Shown here piece after piece: positions 52,111-63,465 of a DNA stretch of 64,000 bases. Source of the DNA: Vicugna pacos (Eukaryota > Chordata > Mammalia > Artiodactyla > Camelidae). The notes under the pieces are model-generated. The model saw nothing but the letters and a program-made list of their open reading frames with translations. It was not told the origin of the DNA and searched no databases. Within the stretch, counting starts at the first letter, position 1. Every line of letters starts with the position of its first letter. The stretch lies in NCBI RefSeq assembly GCF_048564905.1, contig NW_027328740.1, positions 68,824,662 to 68,888,661 on the forward strand. Reading direction: 5' to 3'. The translations under genes were made by a program, and so were the position numbers.

Positions 52111-54035
52111 TGGAGCTTGTACCTCCACATATATATGTATGGAGTGGAGTTGGCAACTGAAAAGAACCTTTGTGTTCCCTTCAAGCTAGGTGAAGGACGG
52201 CTTTCAAACACACTTTTCTCTCAGAACTGAGCATGTGGAGAGACGTTCGTTCATCCAGCACAAAGGGAACGGGTTGCCGGAGAAACCCTTACTCTGGTTT
52301 CTCAGTCTGTTTCCTAGGGCCGGTTTGAAGTGCCTGCCGTTTTCACTGTAAAACCGAGTTGGAGCTTGTACCTCCCCATATATATGTATGGAGTGGAGTT
52401 GGCAACTGAAAAGAAACTTTGTGTTCCCTTCAAGCTAGGTGAAGGACGGCTTTGACACAAACTTATCTCTCAGGACTGAGCATGTGGAGAGACGTTCGTT
52501 CATCCAGCACAAAGGGAACGGGTTGCAGGAGAAACCCTTACTCTGGATTCTCAGTCGGTTTCCTAGTACCGGTTTGAAGTGCCTGCCGTTTTCACTGTAA
52601 AACCGAGTTGGAGCTTGTACCTCCCCATATATATGTATGGAGTGGAGTTGGCAACTGAAAAGAAACTTTGTGTTCCCTTCAAGCTAGGTGAAGGACGGCT
52701 TTCACACACACTTATCTCTCAGAACTGAGCATGTGGAGAGACGTTCGTTCATCCAGCACAAAGGGAACGGGTTGCAGGAGAAACCCTTACTCTGGTTTCT
52801 CAGTCGGTTTCCTAGTGCCGGGTTGAAGTGCCTGCCGTTTTCACTGTAAAACCGAGTTGGAGCTTGTACCTCCCCATATATATGTATGGAGTGGAGTTGG
52901 CAACTGAAAAGAAACTTTGTGTTCCCTTCAAGCTAGGTGAAGGACGGCTTTCACACACACTTATCTCTCAGAACTGAGCATGTGGAGAGACGTTCGTTCA
53001 TCCAGCACAAAGGGAAAGTTTTGCAGGAGAAACCCTTACTCTGGTTTCTCAGTCTGTTTCCTAGTGCCGGTTTGAAGTGCCTGCCGTTTTCACTGTAAAA
53101 GCGAGTTGGAGCTTGTACCTCCCCATATATATGTATGGAGTGGAGTTGGCAACTGAAAAGAAACTTTGTGTTCCCTTCAAGCTAGGTGAAGGACGGCTTT
53201 CACACACACTTATCTCTCAGAACTGAGCATGTGGAGAGACGTTCGTTCATCCAGCACAAAGGGAACGGGTTGCAGGAGAAACCCTTACTCTGGTTTCTCA
53301 GTCGGTTTCCTAGTGCCGGGTTGAAGTGCCTGCCGTTTTCACTGTAAAACCGAGTTGGAGCTTGTACCTCCCCATATATATGTATGGAGTGGAGTTGGCA
53401 ACTGAAAAGAAACTTTGTGTTCCCTTCAAGCTAGGTGAAGGACGGCTTTCAAACACACTTTTCTCTCAGAACTGAGCATGTGGAGAGACGTTCGTTCATC
53501 CAGCACAAAGGGAACGGGTTGCAGGAGAAACCCTTACTCTGGTTTCTCAGTCGGTTTCCTAGGGCCGGTTTGAAGTGCCTGCCGTTTTCACTGTAAAACC
53601 GAGTTGGAGCTTGTACCTCCCCATATATATGTATGGAGTGGAGTTGGCAACTGAAAAGAAACTTTGTGTTCCCTTCAAGCTAGGTGAAGGACGGCTTTGA
53701 CACAAACTTATCTCTCAGGACTGAGCATGTGGAGAGACGTTCGTTCATCCAGCACAAAGGGAACGGGTTGCAGGAGAAACCCTTACTCTGGATTCTCAGT
53801 CGGTTTCCTAGTACCGGTTTGAAGTGCCTGCCGTTTTCACTGTAAAACCGAGTTGGAGCTTGTACCTCCCCATATATATGTATGGAGTGGAGTTGGCAAC
53901 TGAAAAGAAACTTTGTGTTCCCTTCAAGCTAGGTGAAGGACGGCTTTCACACACACTTATCTCTCAGAACTGAGCATGTGGAGAGACGTTCGTTCATCCA
54001 GCACAAAGGGAACGGGTTGCAGGAGAAACCCTTAC
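51530..54035. repeat. 5-unit tandem duplication
   Basis: About 51530-52790 and 52775-54035 match at 1245 bp exactly. Markers are aaagttttgc (51770/53015), aaaagcgag, ccgggttg, tttcaaacacacttttctc, agggcc, tttgacacaaac with aggactgag (52454/53699) and gtaccgg. The left copy alone has ttattctgg, gcattagaaac, ctccacat and gaacctttg. Confidence 0.85.
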
Positions 54036-54620
54036 TCTGGTTTCTCAGTCTGTTTCCTAGTGCCGGTTTGAAGTGCCTGCCGTTTTCACTGTAAAACCGA
54101 GTTGGAGCTTGTACCTCCCCATATATATGTATGGAGTAGAGTTGGCAACTGAAAAGAAACTTTGTGTTCCCTTCAAGCTAGGTGAAGGACGGCTTTCACA
54201 CACACTTATCTCTCAGAACTGAGCATGTGGAGAGACGTTCGTTCATCCAGCACAAAGGGAACGGGTTGCAGGAGAAACCCTTACTCTGGTTTCTCAGTCT
54301 GTTTCCTAGGGCCGGTTTGAAGTGCCTACCGTTTACACTGTAAAACCGAGTTGGGGCTTGTACCTCCCCATATATATGTATGGAGTGGAGTTGGCAACTG
54401 AAAAGAAACTTTGTGTTCCCTTCAAGCTAGGTGAAGGACGGCTTTCACACACACTTATCTCTCAGAACTGAGCATGTGGAGAGACGTTCGTTCATCCAGC
54501 ACAAAGGGAACGGGTTGCAGGAGAAACCCTTACTCTGGTTTCTCAGTCGGTTTCCTAGTGCCGGGTTGAAGTGCCTGCCGTTTTCACTGTAAAACCGAGT
54601 TGGAGCTTGTACCTCCCCAT
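53600..54620. repeat. Distant copy of the 41.4-42.4 kb block, 49 units away
   Basis: gacacaaac (53699/41501) and cctaccgtttacac (54326/42128) are both offset by 12198 bp, 49 units minus 3. Unlike the nearer copy at 44.2-44.6 kb, this block keeps the intervening ordinary unit, so it derives from the 41.4 kb arrangement. It shares ttggggcttg with the 44.6 kb copy, however, so ancestry is mixed or the base changed twice. Confidence 0.7.
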
Positions 54621-56183
54621 ATATATGTATGGAGTGGAGTTGGCCACTGAAAAGAAACTTTGTGTTCCCTTCAAGCTAGGTGAAGGACGGCTTTCACACA
54701 CACTTATCTCTCAGAACTGAGCATGTGGAGAGACGTTCGTTCATCCAGCACAAAGGGAACGGGTTGCAGGAGAAACCCTTACTCTGGTTTCTCAGTCGGT
54801 TTCCTAGTGCCGGTTTGAAGTGTCTGCAGTTTTCACTGTAAAACCGAGTTGGAACTTGTACCTCCCCATATATATGTATGGAGTGGAGTTGGCAACTGAA
54901 AAGAAACTTTGTGTTCCCTTCAAGCTAGGTGAAGGACGGCTTTCACACACACTTATCTCTCAGAACTGAGCATGTGGAGAGACGTTCGTTCATCCAGCAC
55001 AAAGGGAACGGGTTGCAGGAGAAACCCTTACTCTGGTTTCTCAGTCTGTTTCCTAGTGCCGGTTTGAAGTACCTACCGTTTTCACTGTAAAACCGAGTTG
55101 GAGCTTGTACCTCCCCATATATATGTATGGAGTGAAGTTGGCAACTGAAAAGAAACTTTGTGTTCCCTTCAAGCTAGGTGAAGGACGGCTTTCACACACA
55201 CTTATCTCTCAGAACTGAACATGTGGAGAGAAGTTCGTTCATCCAGCACAAATGGAACGGTTTGCAGGAGAAACCCTGACTCTGGTTTCTCAGTCTGTTT
55301 CCTAGTGCCGGTTAGAAGTGCCTGCCGTTTTCACTGTAAAACCGAGTTGGCGCTTGTACCTCCCCATATATATGTATGGAGTGGAGTTGGCAACTGAAAA
55401 GAAACTTTGTGTTCCCTTCAAGCTAGGTGAAGGACGGCTTTCACACACACTTATCTCTCAGAACTGAGCATGTGGAGAGACGTTCGTTCATCCAGCACAA
55501 AGGGAACGGGTTGCAGGAGGAACCCTTACTCTGGTTTCTCAGTCTGTTTCCTAGTGCCGGTTAGAAGTGCCTGCCGTTTTCACTGTAAAACCGAGTTGGA
55601 GCTTGTACCTCCCCATACATATGTATGGATTGGAGTTGGCAACTGAAAAGAAACTTTGTATTCCCTTCAAGCTAGGTGAAGGACGGCTTTCACACACACT
55701 TATCTCTCAGAACTGAGCATGTGGAGAGACGTTCGTTCATCCAGCACAAAGGGAACGGGTTGCAGGAGAAACCCTTACTCTGGTTTCTCAGTCTGTTTCC
55801 TAGTGCCGGTTTGAAGTGCCTGCCGTTTTCACTGTAAAACCGAGTTGGAGCTTGTACCTCCCCATATATATGTATGGAGTGGAGTTGGCAACTGAAAAGA
55901 AACTTTGTGTTCCCTTCAAGCTAGGTGAAGGACGGCTTTCACACACACTTATCTCTCAGAACTGAGCATGTGGAGAGACGTTCGTTCATCCAGCACAAAG
56001 GGAACGGGTTGCAGGAGAAACCCTTACTCTGGTTTCTCAGTCTGTTTCCTAGTGCCGGTTAGAAGTGCCTGCCGTTTTCACTGTAAAACCGAGTTGGAGC
56101 TTGTACCTCCCCATATATATGTATGGAGTGGAGTTGGCAACTGAAAAGAAACTTTGTGTTCCCTTCAAGCTAGGTGAAGGACG

Positions 56184-56202
56184 GCTTTCACACACTTATC
56201 TC
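56184..56202. repeat. Unit lacking one ca step in the (ca)n tract
   Basis: The unit reads tttcacacacttatc where consensus has tttcacacacacttatc, a 2-bp loss typical of slippage in a short ca run. It is the only length change I saw in this tract across about 257 units. Confidence 0.8.
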
Positions 56203-59200
56203 TCAGAACTGAGCATGTGGAGAGACGTTCGTTCATCCAGCACAAAGGGAACGGGTTGCAGGAGAAACCCTGACTCTGGTTTCTCAGTCTGTTTCCTAGT
56301 GCCGGTTAGAAGTGCCTGCCGTTTTCACTGTAAAACCGAGTTGGAGCTTGTACCTCCCCATATATATGTATGGAGTGGTGTTGGCAACTGAAAAGAAACT
56401 TTGTGTTCCCTTCAAGCTAGGTGAAGGACGGCTTTCACACACACTTATCTCTCAGAACTGAGCATGTGGAGAGACGTTCGTTCATCCAGCACAAAGGGAA
56501 CGGGTTGCAGGAGAAACCCTTACTCTGGTTTCTCAGTCTGTTTCCTAGTGCCGGTTTGAAGTGCCTGCCGTTTTCACTGTAAAACCGAGTTGGAGCTTGT
56601 ACCTCCCCATATATATGTATGGAGTGGAGTTGGCAACTGAAAAGAAACTTTGTGTTCCCTTCAAGCTAGGTGATGGACGGATTTCACACACACTTATCTC
56701 TCAGAACTGAGCATGTGGAGAGACGTTCGTTCATCCAGCACAAAGGGAACGGGTTGCAGGAGAAACCCTTACTCTGGATTCTCAGTCGGTTTCCTAGTGC
56801 CGGGTTGAAGTGCCTGCCGTTTTCACTGTAAAACCGAGTTGGAGCTTGTACCTCCCCATATATATGTATGGAGTGGAGTTGGCAACTGAAAAGAAACTTT
56901 GTGTTCCCTTCAAGCTAGGTGAAGGACGGCTTTCACACACACTTATCTCTCAGAACTGAGCATGTGGAGAGACGTTCGTTCATCCAGCACAAAGGGAACG
57001 GGTTGCAGGAGAAACCCTTACTCTGGTTTCTCAGTCTGTTTCCTAGTGCCGGTTAGAAGTGCCTGCCGTTTTCACTGTAAAACCGAGTTGGTGCTTGTAC
57101 CTCCCCATATATATGTATGGAGTGGAGTTGGCAACTGAAAAGAAACTTTGTGTTCCCTTCAAGCTAGGTGAAGGACGGCTTTCACACCCACTTATCTCTC
57201 AGAACTGAGCATGTGGAGAGACGTTCGTTCATCCAGCACAAAGGGAAAGGGTTGCAGGAGAAACCCTTACTCTGGTTTCTCAGTCTGTTTCCTAGTGCCG
57301 GTTTGAAGTGCCTGCCGTTTTCACTGTAAAACCGAGTTGGAGCTTGTACCTCCCCATATATATGTATGGAGTGGAGTTGGCAACTGAAAAGAAACTTTGT
57401 GTTCCCTTCAAGTTAGGTGAAGGACGGCTTTCACACACACTTATCTCTCAGAACTGAGCATGTGGAGAGACTTACTTTCATCCAGCACAAAGGGAACGGG
57501 TTGCAGGAGAAACCCTTACTCTGGTTTCTCAGTCTGTTTCCTAGTGCCGGTTTGAAGTGCCTGCCGTTTTCACTGTAAAACCGAGTTGGAGCTTGTACCT
57601 CCCCATATTTATGTATGGAGTGGAGTTGGCAACTGAAAAGAAACTTTGTGTTCCCTTCAAGCTAGGTGAAGGACGGCTTTCACACACACTTATCTCTCAG
57701 AACTGAGCATGTGGAGAGACGTTCGTTCATCCAGCACAAAGGGAACGGGTTGCAGGAGAAACCCTTACTCTGGTTTCTCAGTCTGTTTCCTAGTGCCGGT
57801 TTGAAGTGCCTGCCGTTTTCACTGTAAAACCGAGTTGGAGCTTGTACCTCCCCATATATATGTATGGAGTGGAGTTGGCAACTGAAAAGAAACTTTGTGT
57901 TCCCTTCAAGCTAGGTGAAGGACGGCTTTCACACACACTTATCTCTCAGAACTGAGCATGTGGAGAGACGTTCGTTCATCCAGCACAAAGGGAACGGGTT
58001 GCAGGAGAAACCCTGACTCTGGTTTCTCAGTCTGTTTCCTAGTGCCGGTTTGAAGTGCCTGCCGTTTTCACTGTAAACCCGAGTTGGAGCTTGTACCTCC
58101 CCATATATATGTATGGAGTGGAGTTGGCAACTGAAAAGAAACTTTGTGTTCCCTTCAAGCTAGGTGAAGGACGGCTTTCACACACACTTATCTCTCAGAA
58201 CTGAGCATGTGGAGAGACGTTCGTTCATCCAGCACAAAGGGAACGGGTTGCAGGAGAAACACTTACTCTGGTTTCTCAGTCGGTTTCCTAGTGCCGGGTT
58301 GAAGTGCCTGCCGTTTTCACTGTAAAACCGAGTTGGAGCTTTTACCTCCCCATATATATGTATGGAGTGGAGTTGGCAACTGAAAAGAAACTTTGTGTTC
58401 CCTTCAAGCTAGGTGAAGGACGGCTTTCACACACACTTATCTCTCAGAACTGAGCATGTGGAGAGACGTTCGTTCATCCAGCACAAAGGGAACGGTTTGC
58501 AGGAGAAACCCTTACTCTGGTTTCTCAGTCTGTTTCCTAGTGCCGGTTTGAAGTGCCTGCCGTTTTCACTGTAAAACCGAGTTGGAGCTTGTACCTCCCC
58601 ATATATATGTATGGAGTGGAGTTGGCAACTGAAAAGAAACTTTGTGTTCCCTTCAAGCTAGGTGAAGGACGGCTTTCACACACACTTATCTCTCAGAACT
58701 GAGCATGTGGAGAGACGTTCGTTCATCCAGCACAAAGGGAAAGTTTTGCAGGAGAAACCCTTACTCTGGTTTCTCAGTCTGTTTCCTAGTGCCGGTTTGA
58801 AGTGCCTGCCGTTTTCACTGTAAAACCGAGTTGGTGCTTGTACCTCCCCATATATATGTATGGAGTGGAGTTGGCAACTGAAAAGAAACTATGTGTTCCC
58901 TTCAAGCTAGGTGAAGGACGGCTTTCACACACACTTATCTCTCAGAACTGAGCATGTGGAGAGACTTACGTTCATCCAGCACAAAGGGAACGGGTTGCAG
59001 GAGAAACCCTTACTCTGGTTTCTCAGTCTGTTTCCTAGTGCCGGTTTGAAGTGCCTGCCGTTTTCACTGTAAAACCGAGTTGGAGCTTGTACCTCCCCAT
59101 ATATATGTATGGAGTGGAGTTGGCAACTGAAAAGAAACTTTGTGTTCCCTTCAAGCTAGTTGAAGGACGGTTTTCACACACACTTATCTCTCAGAACTGA

Positions 59201-59329
59201 GCATGTGGAGAGACGTTCGTTCATCCAGCACAAAGGGAACGGGTTGCAGGAGAAACCCTTACTCTGGTTTCTCAGTCGGTTTCCTAGTGCCGGTTTGAAG
59301 TGCCTGCCGTTTTCACTGTAAAACCGAGT

Positions 59330-59870
59330 TGGAGCTTGTACCTCCCCATATTTATGTATGGAGTGGAGTTGGCAACTGAAAAGAAACTTTGTGTTCCCTT
59401 CAAGCTAGGTGAAGGACGGCTTTCACACACACTTATCTCTCAGAACTGAGCATGTGGAGAGACGTTCGTTCATCCAGCACAAAGGGAACGGGTTGCAGGA
59501 GAAACCCTTACTCTGGTTTCTCAGTCGGTTTCCTAGTGCCGGTTTGAAGTGCCTGCCGTTTTCACTGTAAAACCGAGTTGGAGCTTGTACCTCCCCATAT
59601 TTATGTATGGAGTGGAGTTGGCAACTGAAAAGAAACTTTGTGTTCCCTTCAAGCTAGGTGAAGGACGGCTTTCACACACACTTATCTCTCAGAACTGAGC
59701 ATGTGGAGAGACGTTCGTTCATTCAGCACAAAGGGAACGGTTTGCAGGAGAAACCCTTACTCTGGTTTCTCAGTCTGTTTCCTAGTGCCGGTTTGAAGTG
59801 CCTGCCGTTTTCACTGTAAAACCGAGTTGGAGCTTGTACCTCCCCATATTTATGTATGGAGTGGAGTTGG
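59330..59870. repeat. Run of three successive units with catatttatg
   Basis: The palindrome variant catatttatg occurs at 59352, 59601 and 59850, 249 bp apart, indicating single-unit amplification. The first two units also share gtcggtttcc. Other isolated cases are at 57607 and 62337. Confidence 0.7.
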
Positions 59871-61744
59871 CAACTGAAAAGAAACTTTGTGTTCCCTTCA
59901 AGCTAGGTGAAGGACGGCTTTCACACACACTTATCTCTCAGAACTGAGCATGTGGAGAGACGTTCGTTCATCCAGCACAAAGGGAACGGGTTGCAGGAGA
60001 AACCCTTACTCTGGTTTCTCAGTCTGTTTCCTAGTGCCGGTTTGAAGTGCCTGCCGTTTTCACTGTAAAACCGAGTTGGAGCTTGTACCTCCCCATATAT
60101 ATGTATGGAGTGGAGTTGGCAACTGAAAAGAAACTTTGTGTTCCCTTCAAGCTAGGTGAAGGACGGCTTTCACACACACTTATCTCTCAGAACTGAGCAT
60201 GTGGAGAGACGTTCGTTCATCCAGCACAAAGGGAACGGGTTGCAGGAGAAACCCTTACTCTGGTTTCTCAGTCGGTTTCCTAGTGCCGGTTTGAAGTGCC
60301 TGCCGTTTTCACTGTAAAACCGAGTTGGAGCTTGTACCTCCCCATATATATGTATGGAGTGGAGTTGGCAACTGAAAAGAAACTTTGTGTTCCCTTCAAG
60401 CTAGGTGAAGGACGGCTTTCACACACACTTATCTCTCAGAACTGAGCATGTGGAGAGACGTTCGTTCATCCAGCACAAAGGGAACTGGTTGCAGGAGAAA
60501 CCCTTACTCTGATTTCTCAGTCTGTTTCCTAGTGCCGGTTTGAAGTGCCTGCCGTTTTCACTGTAAAACCGAGTTGGAGCTTGTACCTCCCCATATATAT
60601 GTATGGAGTGGAGTTGGCAACTGAAAAGAAACTTTGTGTTCCCTTCAAGCTAGGTGAAGGACGGCTTTCACACACACTTATCTCTCAGAACTGAGCATGT
60701 GGAGAGACGTTCGTTCATCCAGCACAAAGGGAACGGGTTGCAGGAGAAACCCTTACTCTGGTTTCTCAGTCTGTTTCCTAGTGCCGGTTAGAAGTGCCTG
60801 CCGTTTTCACTGTAAAACCGAGTTGGAGCTTGTACCTCCCCATATATATGTATGGAGTGGAGTTGGCAACTGAAAAGAAACTTTGTGTTCCCTTCAAGCT
60901 AGGTGAAGGACGGCTTTCACACACACTTATCTCTCAGAACTGAGCATGTGGAGAGACGTTCGTTCATCCAGCACAAAGGGAACGGGTTGCAGGAGAAACC
61001 CTTACTCTGATTTCTCAGTCTGTTTCCTAGTGCCGGTTTGAAGTGCCTGCCGTTTTCACTGTAAAACCGAGTTGGAGCTTGTACCTCTCCATATATATGT
61101 ATGGAGTGGAGTTGGCAACTGAAAAGAAACTTTGTGTTCCCTTCAAGCTAGGTGAAGGACGGCTTTCACACACACTTATCTCTCAGAACTGAGCATGTGG
61201 AGAGACGTTCGTTCATCCAGCACAAAGGGAACGGGTTGCAGGAGAAACCCTTACTCTGGTTTCTCAGTCGGTTTCCTAGGGCCGGTTTGAAGTGCCTGCC
61301 GTTTTCACTGTAAAACCGAGTTGGAGCTTGTACCTCCCCATATATATGTATGGAGTGGAGTTGGCAACTGAAAAGAAACTTTGTGTTCCCTTCAAGCTAG
61401 GTGAAGGACGGCTTTCACACACACTTATCTCTCAGAACTGAGCATGTGGAGAGACGTTCGTTCATCCAGCACAAAGGGAACTGGTTGCAGGAGAAACCCT
61501 TACTCTGGTTTCTCAGTCTGTTTCCTAGTGCCGGTTTGAAGTGCCTGCCGTTTTCACTGTAAAACCGAGTTGGAGCTTGTACCTCCCCATATATATGTAT
61601 GGAGTGGAGTTGGCAACTGAAAAGAAACTTTGTGTTCCCTTCAAGCTAGGTGAAGGACGGCTTTCACACACACTTATCTCTCAGAACTGAGCATGTGGAG
61701 AGACGTTCGTTCATCCAGCACAAAGGGAACGGGTTGCAGGAGAC

Positions 61745-63465
61745 ACCCTTACTCTGGAATCTCAGTCGGTTTCCTAGTGCCGGTTTGAAGTGCCTGCCGT
61801 TTTCACTGTAAAACCGAGTTGGAGCTTGTACCTCCCCATATATATGTATGGAGTGGAGTTGGCAACTGAAAAGAAACTTTGTGTTCCCTTCAAGCTAGGT
61901 GAAGGACGGCTTTCACACACACATATCTCTCAGAACTGAGCATGTGGAGAGACGATCGTTCATCCAGTACAAAGGGAACGGGTTGCAGGAGAAACCCTTA
62001 CTCTGGTTTCTCAGTCTGTTTCCTAGTGCTGGTGTGAAGTGCCTGCCGTTTTCAGTGTAAAACTGAGTTGGAGCTTGTACCTCCCCATATATATGTATGG
62101 AGTGGAGTTGGCAACTGAAAAGAAACTTTGTGTTACCTTCAAGCTAGGTGAAGGACGGCTTTCACACACACTTATCTCTCAGAACTGAGCATGTGGAGAG
62201 ACGTTCGTTCATCCAGCACAAAGGGAAAGGGTTGCAGTAGAAACCCTTACTCTGGTTTCTCAGTCTGTTTCCTAGTGCCGGTTTGAAGTGCCTGCCGTTT
62301 TCACTGTAAAACCGAGTTGGTGCTTGTACCTCCCCATATTTATGCATGGAGTGGAGTTGGCAACTGAAAAGAAAGTTTGTGTTCCCTTCAAGCTAGGTGA
62401 AGGACGGCTTTCACACACACTTATCTCTCAGAACTGAGCATGTGGAGAGACGTTCGTTCATCCAGCACAAAGGGAACGGGTTGCAGGAGAAACCCTTACT
62501 CTGGTTTCTCAGTCTGTTTCCTAGTGCCGGTTAGAAGTGCCTGCCGTTTTCACTGTAAAACCGAGTTGGAGCTTGTACCTCCCCATATATATGTATGGAT
62601 TGGAGTTGGCAACTGAAAAGAAACTTTGTGTTCCCTTCAAGCTAGGTGAAGGACGGCTTTCACACACACTTATCTCTCAGAACTGAGCATGTGGAGAGAC
62701 GTTCGTTCATCCAGCACAAAGGGAACGGATTGCAGGAGAAACCCTTACTCTGGTTTCTCAGTCTGTTTCCTAGTGCCGGTTTGAAGTGCCTGCCGTTTTC
62801 ACTGTAAAACCGAGTTGGAGCTTGTACCTCCCCATATATATGTATGGAGTGGAGTTGGCAACTGAAAAGAAACTTTGTGTTCCCTTCAAGCTAGGTGAAG
62901 GACGGCTTTCACACACACTTATCTCTCAGAACTGAGCATGTGGAGAGACGTTCGTTCATCCAGCACAAAAGGAACGGGTTGCAGGAGAAACCCTTACTCT
63001 GGAATCTCAGTCGGTTTCCTAGTGCCGGTTTGAAGTGCCTGCCGTTTTCACTGTAAAACCGAGTTGGAGCTTGTACCTCCCCATATATATGTATGGAGTG
63101 GAGTTGGCAACTGAAAAAAAACTTTGTGTTCCCTTCAAGCTAGGTGAAGAACGGCTTTCACACACACATATCTCTCAGAACTGAGCATGTGGAGAGACGA
63201 TCGTTCATCCAGTACAAAGGGAACGGGTTGCAGGAGAAACCCTTACTCTGGTTTCTCAGTCTGTTTCCTAGTGCTGGTGTGAAGTGCCTGCCGTTTTCAC
63301 TGTAAAACTGAGTTGGAGCTTGTACCTCCCCATATATATGTATGGAGTGGAGTTGGCAACTGAAAAGAAACTTTGTGTTACCTTCAAGCTAGGTGAAGGA
63401 CGGCTTTCACACACACTTATCTCTCAGAACTGAGCATGTGGAGAGACGTTCGTTCATCCAGCACA
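61745..63465. repeat. Block pair 5 units apart at the right end
   Basis: About 61745-62220 and 62990-63465 match at 1245 bp. Markers are ggaatctcagtcgg (61757/63002), cacacacatatctc, gacgatcg, cagtacaaag, gtgctggtgtgaag, aaaactgag and gttaccttc. Private differences include gacaccc and ttttcagtg in the left copy, and gaaaaaaaac and gaagaacgg in the right. Confidence 0.85.

Noticed and set aside
1359-62347. Open frames of 61-108 codons on both strands, such as 1359-1571, 6619-6927, 14995-15264, 56065-56391 and 43242-43457 (minus)
   Set aside because: They are the same few translations repeated at whole-unit spacing. In the consensus each forward frame I followed is stopped at least once per unit, and the frames stay open only where a chance variant removes a stop. 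There is no sign of protein-level conservation, signal or domain.
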